DNA from: Shinella kummerowiae
Lineage (GTDB): Bacteria > Pseudomonadota > Alphaproteobacteria > Rhizobiales > Rhizobiaceae
DNA length: 64,000 bases
Reading direction: 5' to 3'
Assembly: GCF_009827055.1 (NCBI RefSeq)
Contig: NZ_WUMK01000009.1
Coordinates: 248,001-312,000 of the forward strand
The stretch's first letter is position 1. Each line of letters opens with the position of its first letter. Both the position numbers and the translations under genes were made by a program. Shown in pieces: positions 9,657-18,223 of this stretch. Under the pieces are notes generated by a model that saw only the letters and a list, made by a program, of their open reading frames with translations, did no database searches and had not been told where the DNA came from.

Positions 9657-11003
9657 TCACGTCCCGGCAAGCGTCATGCCTTCGATGGCAAGTGTCGGGG
9701 CGGCAACGCCGAACGAGCGATCGATGTCGTTGGCCGGCGTGATGCGCATGAACATGTCGGTGAGGTTGGAGGCGATGGTGACCTCCGAGACCGCGAAGGT
9801 CAGTTCGCCGTTCTCGATCCAGTAGCCGGAGGCGCCGCGGCTATATTCGCCCGTCACCATGTTGACGCCCTGGCCGATCAGCTCGGTGACGTAGAAACCA
9901 TTGCCGATGGAACGGATCAGATCCTCGGGCGCGATGTCGCCCGGCTCCAGTGCAAGGTTGGTGGAGGCCGGGTTGACCGAAGTGCCGCCGCGCACGCCGC
10001 GGCCATTGGTCTTGAGGCCGAGTTCGTTTGCGGTGGAGGTGGAGAGGAACCAGTGCTGCAACACGCCGTCCTCGATCATCGCCAGCCGCTCGCCGGAAAT
10101 GCCCTCCCCATCGAACGGGCGGGAGGACGAGCCGCGCACGATCAGCGGATCATCGGTGACGGTGAGGCCGGCCTTCAGGACGGGCTTGCCCATGCGGTCC
10201 CGCAGAAAGCTCGTCTTGCGGGCAACGGAAGCACCGTTGATCGCGCCGGCGATATGGCCGGCAATGCCCCGCGCCACGCGGGGATCGTAGACGACCGTAA
10301 CGTTCTTCGCCGTCGGCACCTGGCGCGGGTTCAACCGGCGTACCGCGCGGGCGGCCGCTTCCCGGCCGATCTCTTCGGCATCGCGCAGATCGGCGAAGTA
10401 GAGGCTCGAATCGAAGTCGTAGTCGCGCTCCATCTTCGTGCCCTCGCCGGCGATGACGCTGACGGAGCGGCCGAAGCGGCTGGCGCTGTAGGCGCCGGAA
10501 AAGCCGTGCGAGGTGGCAAGCACCAGGCCGCCCATGCCGGCGGAGGCCCCGGCGCCGCCGGAATTGGTGATACCGGAAACGGCAAGGGCCGCGGCTTCGG
10601 CGGCAAGCGCCGCCTCGGTCAGCTGTTCGGCGGTCACTTCGGTCGGGTCGAAAAGCTCGAGGTCGGGCCAGTCCTTGGCAAGGTCTGCCTCATCGGCGAG
10701 CGTCGCATAGGGATCTTCCGGCGAGGCCTTCGCCATGGCGACGGCGCGCTCGGCGAGCACCTTCAGGTCGAAGCCGGGATTGGCCGAGACGCTGGCGACG
10801 CGCTTGCCGACGAAGACGCGCAGCGAAAAATCATCGCCCTCCGAAGCCTCCGTGCCTTCGACCTTGCCGAGGCGCACACTGACGGATGAGGAGCGGCCGC
10901 GAACGACGACAGCATCGGCCGCATCCGCTCCCGCCTGGATGGCGCGGTCGATAAGTTCGCCGGCGCGCGCGAGAAGGCTTGCGGAATCGATCGTCTCTGA
11001 CAT
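9657..11003 (-). CDS. pmbA: TldD/PmbA family protease, PmbA (TldE)
   Basis: A 448-residue protein of the TldD/PmbA family. Visible features are the N-terminal beta-strand region (SVSVRLGKVEGTEASEGDD), KNVTVVYDPRVARGIAGH, the GEGISGERLAMIEDG segment and the C-terminal NGELTFAVSEVTIASNL. PmbA lacks the HExxxH metal site of TldD and forms with it the TldD/E metalloprotease, known for maturing modified peptides and degrading CcdA. It is the first gene of the leftward run pmbA-cysQ-DUF4170-waaA-HAD-lpxK. AAAGG lies 7 bases before the ATG at 11003. Confidence 0.92.
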   Translation of the reverse strand: MSETIDSASLLARAGELIDRAIQAGADAADAVVVRGRSSSVSVRLGKVEGTEASEGDDFSLRVFVGKRVASVSANPGFDLKVLAERAVAMAKASPEDPYATLADEADLAKDWPDLELFDPTEVTAEQLTEAALAAEAAALAVSGITNSGGAGASAGMGGLVLATSHGFSGAYSASRFGRSVSVIAGEGTKMERDYDFDSSLYFADLRDAEEIGREAAARAVRRLNPRQVPTAKNVTVVYDPRVARGIAGHIAGAINGASVARKTSFLRDRMGKPVLKAGLTVTDDPLIVRGSSSRPFDGEGISGERLAMIEDGVLQHWFLSTSTANELGLKTNGRGVRGGTSVNPASTNLALEPGDIAPEDLIRSIGNGFYVTELIGQGVNMVTGEYSRGASGYWIENGELTFAVSEVTIASNLTDMFMRITPANDIDRSFGVAAPTLAIEGMTLAGT

Positions 11004-11111
11004 GACTTGGCCTTTCTTTGCTGCCCCATTTATTGTGCAGTAGCACAGGCATCAAGGGCAGCCGTTCCTTTTTTGCCCCGCGACCGCCGCCCCTCGAAGA
11101 AAGCCCGCCGC

Positions 11112-12905
11112 ATGCCCTACACCCACAGCCCCTATAACGAGGTCCTGCTGATGCTTGGCGGCGCGCTTCTTGCCGCGCCGATCTTCAAGCGACTGGGGCT
11201 CGGCACCATCCTCGGCTATCTCGCCGCAGGCGTGGTGATCGGCCCGATCCTGCACCAGATCCGCGACGGCGAGGAACTGCTCGGCGTCGCCGAACTGGGC
11301 GTCGTCTTCCTTCTATTCCTCATCGGGCTGGAGCTGAAGCCCTCGCGCCTCTGGGCGATGCGGCACGATATTTTCGGGCTCGGCCTGGCGCAGGTCGTCA
11401 TCACCGGCCTCGTGCTGGCCGGTTTGACCTTCGTGACGGGCATGGAACACTGGGACGGGGCGCTGATCATCGGTTTTGGCCTCGCGCTCTCCTCCACCGC
11501 CTTTGCCATGCAGATCCTCGACGAGAAGGGCGACACGAACACACGCTACGGCCAGCGCGCCTTCTCCATGCTGCTGTTCCAGGATCTCGCGATCGTTCCG
11601 CTCCTGGCGCTCATTCCGCTGCTGGCGGAACAGGCGCCGGAGGACACGACAACGGCCTTCCAGGACTTCCTGATCGCCATTTCAGCGATCACCGCGCTCT
11701 TCGTCGCCGGCCGCTACCTGCTCAACCCGCTGTTCCAGATCATCGCCCGCACCGGGGCGCGCGAGGCGATGATCGCCGCCGCGCTGTTCGTCGTGCTTTC
11801 CGCCGCCATGCTGCTGCAGATGGCCGGCCTTTCCATGGCGATGGGCGCGTTCCTTGCCGGCGTGCTGCTCGCCGATTCCTCCTACCGCCATGAATTGCAG
11901 GCCGATGTGGAGCCGTTCCGCGGTATCCTGCTCGGCCTGTTCTTCATGGCCGTCGGCCTGTCGCTGCATCTCGACGTCATCTTTTCCGGCTGGCTGACCA
12001 TCCTGATCGCCACGCCGGCCGTCATGCTGGTGAAGAGCTTCGTTATCTACGGCCTCTGCCGGTTCACCGGCTCATCGCACAATGATGCGGTGCGCATCGC
12101 CCTCGTCTTGCCGCAGGGCGGCGAATTCGGTTTCGTGCTGTTCACCGCAGCGTCTGCCGCCGGCATCTTCTCCGGCGGGCTTGCCTCGCTGCTGGTCGCC
12201 ATCGTCACCATTTCCATGGCGCTGACGCCGATTGCCGCAGCCCTCTCGCGCTTCCTGCTTGTCGAGGATATCGAGGAGGAGATGGAGGAGGATTTCGAGG
12301 GGGCGGGTGCCGACGTCCTGATGATCGGCTTTTCGCGCTTCGGCCAGATCGCCGCGCAGATCCTGCTGGCCGGCGGTCGCGAGGTAACCGTCATCGACCA
12401 TTCGACCGACCGCGTGCGCCAGGCGGCGAGCTTCGGCTTCCGCATCTATTTCGGTGACGGCACGCGCAAGGACGTGCTGCGCGCCGCCGGCATCGAGCGC
12501 GCCAAGATCGTCGCCATCTGCACCCAGGGCAAGGCGGCAACGGACCGCATCGTCGATCTCGTGCAGTCGGAATATCCGAACGCCACGCTTTTCGTGCGCT
12601 CCTACGACCGTGTACACACCCTCTCGCTACGCGCCCGCGGCGTGCAGCACGACGTGCGCGAAACCTTCGAGTCGGCCCTTCTCTTCGGCCGGGAAACGCT
12701 GGAGGAACTCGGCGTCGAGCCGGAGGACGCCCTGGCGATCGGCGACGACATCCGCCGGCGCGACGTGGCGCGGCTGGAGCTCCAGGCCGTCGAAGGTCTT
12801 ACGGCCGGTCGGCACATGCTGCATTTCAAGCCGGTCAAGCCGGAACCGCTGGTCAAGCCGAAGAAGATCATGCAGGCCGAGGTCGACGAGGAGGAAAGCG
12901 CTTAA
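11112..12905 (+). CDS. CPA2-family K+/H+ antiporter (KefB/KefC type) with TrkA-N domain
   Basis: A 597-residue inner-membrane protein: about twelve hydrophobic segments in residues 1-395 (for example LGTILGYLAAGVVIGPI, and ALSSTAFAMQIL in the ion path), an acidic linker (EDIEEEMEEDFEG), then a cytosolic Rossmann TrkA-N domain from about residue 400 (DVLMIGFSRFGQIAAQIL, with IYFGDGTRKDVL). It is a monovalent cation:proton antiporter probably gated by nucleotide or glutathione. The start at 11112 (MPYTHSPYNEV) fits the family. Its TAA stop overlaps the TAA stop of the opposing patatin gene at a shared TTAA. Confidence 0.92.
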   Translation: MPYTHSPYNEVLLMLGGALLAAPIFKRLGLGTILGYLAAGVVIGPILHQIRDGEELLGVAELGVVFLLFLIGLELKPSRLWAMRHDIFGLGLAQVVITGLVLAGLTFVTGMEHWDGALIIGFGLALSSTAFAMQILDEKGDTNTRYGQRAFSMLLFQDLAIVPLLALIPLLAEQAPEDTTTAFQDFLIAISAITALFVAGRYLLNPLFQIIARTGAREAMIAAALFVVLSAAMLLQMAGLSMAMGAFLAGVLLADSSYRHELQADVEPFRGILLGLFFMAVGLSLHLDVIFSGWLTILIATPAVMLVKSFVIYGLCRFTGSSHNDAVRIALVLPQGGEFGFVLFTAASAAGIFSGGLASLLVAIVTISMALTPIAAALSRFLLVEDIEEEMEEDFEGAGADVLMIGFSRFGQIAAQILLAGGREVTVIDHSTDRVRQAASFGFRIYFGDGTRKDVLRAAGIERAKIVAICTQGKAATDRIVDLVQSEYPNATLFVRSYDRVHTLSLRARGVQHDVRETFESALLFGRETLEELGVEPEDALAIGDDIRRRDVARLELQAVEGLTAGRHMLHFKPVKPEPLVKPKKIMQAEVDEEESA

Positions 12906-13771
12906 GCCAAAGCCGAGAGCTTCGCGTCGAGCGCCCGCTTCAACTCATCGCGGATGCCGGCGGAGACGGTCAGCACCTCCTCGGCCTTGGCGAAATCGAG
13001 CACGCGGAAGCGGCCGACATCGGGTTGCAGGAAAATGTCGGGCGCCGCCTTTTCCAGCTTCAGCGTGACGATGGAGCGCATGGTGAGCTGGGTCGCACCG
13101 TAGAGGCTGTCGATGCTGTTCGGCAGGCCCGCGGTGCCGGCCGGCGGGTGGCCGATCACGTCGACGCCGATGGTGATATCGGCCTGGCCCGTCAGATGGT
13201 CGAAGGGCACCGGGTTCCACAGGCCGCCGTCGATCATCACGCGGCCATCGATCAGCACCGGGCGGAAGACGGCGGGCAATGCCGCCGAAGCGGCAATCGC
13301 CGGAAAGAGCGGGCCGCTCTCGCAGACACATTCGCACTGGCCGTAATAATCCGACGCGATCACCTTCAGCGGAATTTGCAGCGCCTCGAAGGTCTCCGGC
13401 AGGCGATCCGGCAGGAAGGCCTTCAGGACACGCTCCAGGTTGAACTGCCCGACGCGGAAGCCGCCGGCGACGACCTCGGAGAAACGGGTGGGGCGCAGGC
13501 TCCACAGCCGGTTCATGATGCGGCTCGGATGGCCGATCGCGGCCAGCGTATGCTCGCGGATCTCCTGGCCGGTCATGCCGGCCGCCATGGCCGCGCCCAT
13601 GATCGCGCCAATGGAGGCGCCTGAAATCAGCACCGGGCGGATGCCGAGTTCGTCCAGCACCTCGATGACATGGATGTGGGCAAGGCCGCGCGCGCCGCCA
13701 CCGCCAAGCGCAATGGCGACGGTCGGGCCGCTTCTATGCGGGCTTTCAACGGAAACGAGGGCTTCGGTCAT
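12902..13771 (-). CDS. Patatin-like phospholipase (RssA/NTE family)
   Basis: A 289-residue serine hydrolase with the patatin oxyanion motif GGGGARG near residue 23, the nucleophile elbow GASIG (GxSxG), and the dyad aspartate in DGGLWNP. Family members hydrolyse phospholipid acyl chains; the physiological substrate is unknown. No signal peptide is visible, so it is probably cytoplasmic or peripheral on the inner membrane. The start at 13771 has AGGAG 7 bases upstream; a second ATG at 13795 would add a run of arginines and is less likely. Its stop codon overlaps that of the convergent antiporter gene. Confidence 0.88.
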   Translation of the reverse strand: MTEALVSVESPHRSGPTVAIALGGGGARGLAHIHVIEVLDELGIRPVLISGASIGAIMGAAMAAGMTGQEIREHTLAAIGHPSRIMNRLWSLRPTRFSEVVAGGFRVGQFNLERVLKAFLPDRLPETFEALQIPLKVIASDYYGQCECVCESGPLFPAIAASAALPAVFRPVLIDGRVMIDGGLWNPVPFDHLTGQADITIGVDVIGHPPAGTAGLPNSIDSLYGATQLTMRSIVTLKLEKAAPDIFLQPDVGRFRVLDFAKAEEVLTVSAGIRDELKRALDAKLSALA

Positions 13772-13854
13772 CCGGCGTCTCCTGCGGCGGGTCAAAGTCT
13801 TTCAGCAATTCCGGACGCAAAACCGCTTCACACTTTTGCTGGAACTGCTCAGAA

Positions 13855-14415
13855 TCAGCCGGCCCGGTAGCGGTAGAAATGCATGCGCGTGTCGCCGAAG
13901 GTGCGGACCTCCAGAGGATCGAACCCATCGACGGCGACAGGCTGAATATCGGCGCGCTCCTCGAGGATCGCAAGGGCACCATCGACGAGCCAGCCGCCAC
14001 GGCTTGCCGCGTCGAGCGCGCGTTCGCCCAGCCCCTTGGCGTAGGGCGGGTCGGCAAACAGGAAAGCGAACGGTTCCACCGTGCCGACGCCGCCGAGTGC
14101 CGTGGCATCGCGCCGGAAAATCTTGGCGCGGCCGATCACGCCGAGTGTTTCGATATTGGTATGGAGAAGGCCCCTGCCCTCGACGCTCTGCTCGACGAAG
14201 AGTGCAGCGCGAGCGCCGCGCGACAGCGCCTCCAGGCCGACGGCGCCCGTTCCCGCGAAGAGATCGAGCACGCGCGTGCCGTTCAGCGCTTGCGGATAGG
14301 CATGTGACAGGATGTTGAACAGGCTTTCGCGCGTGCGGTCCGTCGTCGGACGAATGTCATCCGACTTCGGCGTCGCAAGCGAGCGGCCGCGAAACTCTCC
14401 GCCGACGATCCGCAC
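13855..14415 (-). CDS. rsmD: 16S rRNA (guanine966-N2)-methyltransferase RsmD
   Basis: A 186-residue SAM-dependent methyltransferase beginning MRIVGGEFRGRSLATP, with the RPTTDRTRESLFNIL substrate segment, the SAM loop DLFAGTGAVGLEALSRGA and the catalytic motif DPPY. It methylates G966 of 16S rRNA in the assembling 30S subunit. It starts 6 bases after the stop of the pseudouridine synthase gene and is probably co-transcribed, pairing two ribosomal RNA modification enzymes. Confidence 0.95.
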   Translation of the reverse strand: MRIVGGEFRGRSLATPKSDDIRPTTDRTRESLFNILSHAYPQALNGTRVLDLFAGTGAVGLEALSRGARAALFVEQSVEGRGLLHTNIETLGVIGRAKIFRRDATALGGVGTVEPFAFLFADPPYAKGLGERALDAASRGGWLVDGALAILEERADIQPVAVDGFDPLEVRTFGDTRMHFYRYRAG

Positions 14416-14421
14416 CGCCTG

Positions 14422-16419
14422 TTACTTCCCCTTGCCGCGCGGGCCGCCCGCAGGCCGTCCACCGGGCTTTCCGGTAGGCTTGCCACCGGAGGGGCGACCA
14501 CCACCCGGCTTGCCGCCGAAGGATTTGCCACCGGAAGGCTTTGCACCAAACGGCTTGCCGCCGTCACGGCGCGGCGGGCGATCGGAGAAGGTGCGCTCGC
14601 CCTCGGCGCGCGGCTTGCGGTCACCGAAGGAACGTTCGCCGTCCGCGCGTGGCTTGCGGTCGCCATGGGCCGGACGGGCACCGAACGAACGCTCACCTTC
14701 CGCACGCGGTTTACGGTCGCCACGGGACGGGCGGTCACCAAAGGAACGCTCGCCCTCGGCACGCGGTTTGCGGTCGCCACGCGGCGGGCGATCGCCGAAA
14801 TCGCGCTTGACGCGGTCGTCGCCCGCACCCGAGCGCGAACGGCCGAAACCGCCGCGGCCACCATCGTCACGGTCGCGCGTTTCCGGCTCGCTGGCGCGGA
14901 TCCATTCACCGTCTTCGTCCCGCGTCTTCAGGATACGGGGCTTTTCGGCCCGGTCGTCGCCGGGACGGCCGCGTGCCGGTCCCTTGCGGTCGGGATCGAA
15001 TTTCTTTGCCGAGCGCGTCGGCGCGCCGTCGGCCGTGCGGCCATAACGCTTGGTCTTCGGCGCACCATCCGGACGTTCGCGCGGTTCGCGCTTCACGCCG
15101 TCAGACGTTTCCGCCTTCTTCTCGGCCACGGGGCGGGCACCGGGCGCCATCCAGACGTTGGACTTGCGGGCCCGGTTGGCGGGCTCGCGCTTCGGCTTGC
15201 CGTCGAACGGGCTGTCGTCGCGGTCGCGATCGCGAGGACCGCCGCGCGGCTTGTCGCCGAAGCGGTCGTCGCGCTTGGTATCGAGCCGGGCGCGGGCTTT
15301 TTCGCGGCGGTCTTCCGGCTTTTCGCGGCGTTCGGCGGGACGCTCGGCCCAGCCGGGTGCGGCGTCGCGGCTCTTGCGGGCGGGCTTCTCGTCGTCTTCC
15401 GGCGCATGATCAAACAGCGGCGCATCGAAATTCGCCTTGGCTTCCTCGATCAGGCGAGGGCCGAGCTGGTCGCGCAGCGTGCGGCCGCGGATTTCCTGGG
15501 CCTGGCCTTCCGGCAGTTCGCCGAGCTGGAACGGGCCGTAGGAAATGCGGATCAGGCGGTTCACGTCGAGACCGAGCGCGCCGAGCACGTTCTTGATCTC
15601 GCGGTTCTTGCCTTCACGAAGGCTGACGGTGATCCAGGCGTTGGAGCCCTGTACCTTGTCGAGCGTCGCGTCGATGGCACCATAGAGCACGCCGTCGACA
15701 GCAATGCCGTCCTTCAGCTTGTCGAGATCGGTCTGCTCGATCTTGCCGTGGGCGCGCACCCGGTAGCGGCGCAGCCAGCCTGTCGTCGGCAATTCCAGCA
15801 TGCGGGCAAGCCCGCCATCGTTGGTCAGCAGCAGCAGGCCTTCGGTGTTGATGTCGAGGCGGCCGATCGACATGACGCGCGGCAGGTCTTCGGGAAGGTT
15901 GTCGAAGACGGTCGGGCGGCCTTCCGGATCGGCATTCGTCGTCACGAGGCCGGCCGGCTTGTGGTAGAGCCAGAGGCGCGTGCGCTCGATGCCGCGGATC
16001 GGCTGGCCGTCGACCTCGATGCGATCGGCAAAGGTGGCGTTGACGACCGGCGTCTCCAGCACCTTGCCGTTCACGCTGACGCGGCCTTCCATGATCATGC
16101 GCTCGATATCGCGGCGCGAGGCGACGCCCGCGCGGGCGAGCAGCTTGGAAATGCGCTCCGGCGCAAGGTCCGTCGCCGCAGAAGCGGCCGGCGCTGCCTT
16201 GGCAGGCCGCGCATCGCGGGCAGGCTTGCTGTCGCGGGGAGGCTTGCCGTCCCGGGGCGCGGACTTTCCAGCGAAAGCCTTGCCCTCGGGTTTGCGGCCC
16301 GCGGGCTTTTCAGCCGAAAAGGATTTCTTGCCCGAAGCGGCCGATGCGGCGCTACGCGGCTTGCGATCACGGCCCTCGGGCGAGCCGCCCGGCCGTTTTG
16401 GCTTGTCTTTGAATGTCAT
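14422..16419 (-). CDS. rluB: Large-subunit pseudouridine synthase (RluB/RsuA family) with long disordered tails
   Basis: A 665-residue protein. A basic Lys/Arg/Pro/Ala-rich N-terminal tail (residues 1-82) precedes an S4 RNA-binding domain (about 84-145: RISKLLARAGVASRRDIERM) and the pseudouridine synthase domain (about 147-320), with catalytic Asp189 in GRLDINTEGLLLL and KNREIKNVLGALGL. Residues about 335-665 are a low-complexity, Arg/Lys/Asp/Gly-rich tail with near-tandem units of the GDRKPRAEGERSFGDRP type. E. coli RluB is about 290 residues, so over half of this protein is extension. It probably modifies 23S rRNA; the choice between RluB and other RsuA-family members is by similarity. Confidence 0.88.
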   Translation of the reverse strand: MTFKDKPKRPGGSPEGRDRKPRSAASAASGKKSFSAEKPAGRKPEGKAFAGKSAPRDGKPPRDSKPARDARPAKAAPAASAATDLAPERISKLLARAGVASRRDIERMIMEGRVSVNGKVLETPVVNATFADRIEVDGQPIRGIERTRLWLYHKPAGLVTTNADPEGRPTVFDNLPEDLPRVMSIGRLDINTEGLLLLTNDGGLARMLELPTTGWLRRYRVRAHGKIEQTDLDKLKDGIAVDGVLYGAIDATLDKVQGSNAWITVSLREGKNREIKNVLGALGLDVNRLIRISYGPFQLGELPEGQAQEIRGRTLRDQLGPRLIEEAKANFDAPLFDHAPEDDEKPARKSRDAAPGWAERPAERREKPEDRREKARARLDTKRDDRFGDKPRGGPRDRDRDDSPFDGKPKREPANRARKSNVWMAPGARPVAEKKAETSDGVKREPRERPDGAPKTKRYGRTADGAPTRSAKKFDPDRKGPARGRPGDDRAEKPRILKTRDEDGEWIRASEPETRDRDDGGRGGFGRSRSGAGDDRVKRDFGDRPPRGDRKPRAEGERSFGDRPSRGDRKPRAEGERSFGARPAHGDRKPRADGERSFGDRKPRAEGERTFSDRPPRRDGGKPFGAKPSGGKSFGGKPGGGRPSGGKPTGKPGGRPAGGPRGKGK

Positions 16420-16488
16420 TTGTGTTGCCTGCGTTTTGGCGTGTCCTATCAGGTCGCACGCCCCGGGTTAAGAGGAATTCGTTGTGCG

Positions 16489-16932
16489 ATGACAAATCGC
16501 TTCATGGAGATCGCGCTTTGCGAGGCGCGCGCGGCCGGCGCACGGGGCGAAGTGCCGGTCGGAGCCGTGCTGGTGCTGGATGGCGCGATCATCGCGCAAT
16601 CCGGCAACCGGACACGGGCGGAGACCGACGTAACCGCCCATGCCGAGGTCGCCGTCATCCGCGAGGCTGCCCGCAAGCTCGGTCAGGAGCGCCTTACCGG
16701 TGCTGATCTCTACGTGACGCTGGAGCCCTGCACGCTCTGTGCCGCCGCCATTTCCTTCGCCCGCATCCGGCGGCTGTACTACGGTGCGGAGGACCCGAAA
16801 GGCGGCGCGGTGGACAATGGCGTGCGCTTTTTCGCGCAGCCGACCTGCCATCATGCGCCGGATGTCTATTCGGGGATCGGCGGCCAGGAGGCGGCGGATA
16901 TCTTGAAGGATTTCTTCGCCGAGCGGCGCTGA
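16489..16932 (+). CDS. tadA: tRNA-specific adenosine-34 deaminase TadA
   Basis: A 147-residue zinc deaminase that converts A34 of tRNA-Arg(ACG) to inosine. It has the HAE motif at 51-53 (His ligand and proton-shuttle Glu) and PCTLC at 80-84 with the two Cys ligands. The ATG at 16489 has AGAGGAATTC upstream. The gene is divergent from the pseudouridine synthase, only about 70 bases separating the two starts, so both promoters must lie in that gap. It is convergent with the GNAT gene, 14 bases away. Confidence 0.95.
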   Translation: MTNRFMEIALCEARAAGARGEVPVGAVLVLDGAIIAQSGNRTRAETDVTAHAEVAVIREAARKLGQERLTGADLYVTLEPCTLCAAAISFARIRRLYYGAEDPKGGAVDNGVRFFAQPTCHHAPDVYSGIGGQEAADILKDFFAERR

Positions 16933-16946
16933 TCGGAGCGTGAGGA

Positions 16947-17432
16947 CTATCCGGCGGCGAACTGGCGAAGTTTTTCGCCGTCCAGCCGGTAGCGGACCCA
17001 TTCCGGCTTCGGCTCGGCACCGATCGCGTCATAGACGCGGATCGCCGGCGTGTTCCAGTCGAGCACGCTCCACTCGAACCGGGCGCAGCCCTCATCGAGC
17101 GCCGTGCGCGCGAGATGCCGCAGCAGCAGCTTGCCGACACCGGCACCGCGATGATCGGGCGTCACATAGAGGTCTTCGAGATAGAGGCCGTTCTTTGCCT
17201 GCCAGGTGGAGTAGGTCTTGAACCATACGGCGGAGCCGGCGGGTTCGCCGTCCTCGGTCTCGCAGATGGCGGCCCGGCTTACCGAGCCTTCGCCGAACAG
17301 CGAGGCGGCAATGCTCTCCTCCGTCGCTGCGACCTCATGCAGCGCCTTTTCATAGTCTGCGAGTTCACGGATGAAACGAAGAATGACCGCGGCGTCGTCA
17401 ACCGACGCCGGGCGAATGCGATAGGCCACCAT
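16947..17432 (-). CDS. GNAT-family N-acetyltransferase
   Basis: A 161-residue GNAT protein: IRPASVDDAAVILRFIRELA at the start, LEDLYVTPDHRGAGVGKLLL forming the acetyl-CoA binding motif A (RGAGVGK), and EWSVLDWNTPAIRVYDAIGA with the late Tyr typical of the family. The layout resembles diamine/spermidine N1-acetyltransferase-like proteins, but the substrate cannot be assigned. It begins 3 bases after the stop of the lipoprotein gene and is presumably co-transcribed with it. Confidence 0.86.
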   Translation of the reverse strand: MVAYRIRPASVDDAAVILRFIRELADYEKALHEVAATEESIAASLFGEGSVSRAAICETEDGEPAGSAVWFKTYSTWQAKNGLYLEDLYVTPDHRGAGVGKLLLRHLARTALDEGCARFEWSVLDWNTPAIRVYDAIGAEPKPEWVRYRLDGEKLRQFAAG

Positions 17433-17435
17433 GGC

Positions 17436-18050
17436 TTAGAAGGGCCACCAGCTGGACCCGCTCTGCTTGGCCGCCTTCGCTTCCTTCTTGCGGCGGCGCT
17501 CCTTGGTCTTTTCCGGCTCGCCGAGGTCGGCCTGCGCCTCCTCGGGAAGACGGCGGTAGTCCAGCGGCGGATCGCTCAGGTAGCGGCGCTTGTCGGAATA
17601 GGCGCCCATCTGCAGCCGGCGCGCCTCACGATAGGCTGCCGTCTGTTCGGATGCGGAGAGCTTGCGGTTCGTCGTGCCCTGGTTGGCGAGCGGAGACCTG
17701 TAGTTCACGTCGCCGCTGTTTTCATCCGCTTCCGCCCGCAGGCGCTCGCGCATGTCCTCGGGGCTTTCCAGCCATTCCGGATTGTCCTTGCCGGAAACGG
17801 ATTGCTGCGGCGTGAGAAGCGCCGTCTGGTCCTTCGGAACGACGAGGCCACCGCGCGGCTGGTAACGGATGCTTTTCGCTTCCTTGTTGTCGGGCTGGAC
17901 CATGACGGCGTTGCCGACGTCTTCCACCAGCTGCTCGCCAGCGCTCTTGCCCGTGCCGTAGGTCGGCCCCATGCAGCCGGTCAAAAGGAAACTTCCGCCC
18001 AAAAGACCGATCAGGCCGGATCGCACCCGAATATTTCGCGTCATTCCCAT
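17436..18050 (-). CDS. Predicted outer-membrane-type lipoprotein, function unknown
   Basis: A 204-residue protein with an N-terminal signal ending in a lipobox (FLLTGC, Cys26), hence a predicted lipoprotein. The mature part is hydrophilic: GPTYGTGKSAGEQLVEDVGN, repeated Arg/Glu segments (SPEDMRERLRAEADEN), and a Lys/Arg-rich end finishing SSWWPF. It lies downstream of ileS, a position where rhizobia commonly encode such a lipoprotein; a relation to the alphaproteobacterial BamF/DUF3035 family is possible but I cannot confirm it. The ATG at 18050 has AAGGG 5 bases upstream; an ATG 63 bases further upstream is unlikely. Confidence 0.72.
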   Translation of the reverse strand: MGMTRNIRVRSGLIGLLGGSFLLTGCMGPTYGTGKSAGEQLVEDVGNAVMVQPDNKEAKSIRYQPRGGLVVPKDQTALLTPQQSVSGKDNPEWLESPEDMRERLRAEADENSGDVNYRSPLANQGTTNRKLSASEQTAAYREARRLQMGAYSDKRRYLSDPPLDYRRLPEEAQADLGEPEKTKERRRKKEAKAAKQSGSSWWPF

Positions 18051-18185
18051 GAATACCCTTCCAGCAGAGCCGGCGCCCCAAAGCCCAAGCACGGCAATAG
18101 ATCGCCGTGCCATGGCGGAAAAATCCGACCATTTTCAGGCAGCAATACCGGATGAAGCATGGAAGTGCAATTCATCCAGGCATCG

Positions 18186-18207
18186 ACGGCCGGAAAGCCC
18201 CGGCCGT
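18186..18207 (-). terminator. Perfect 8-bp hairpin downstream of ileS, possible terminator
   Basis: ACGGCCGG and CCGGCCGT flank a 6-base loop about 20 bases after the ileS stop. There is no T-run on either strand, so a role as intrinsic terminator is uncertain; it could equally be an mRNA 3'-end stabiliser. Confidence 0.35.
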
Positions 18208-18223
18208 CAACAGGCGTGTGGTT

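Noticed and set aside
14665..16488. Long N-terminal extension of TadA running opposite the pseudouridine synthase
   Set aside because: The TadA family is about 150 residues and a good ribosome binding site precedes the ATG at 16489.
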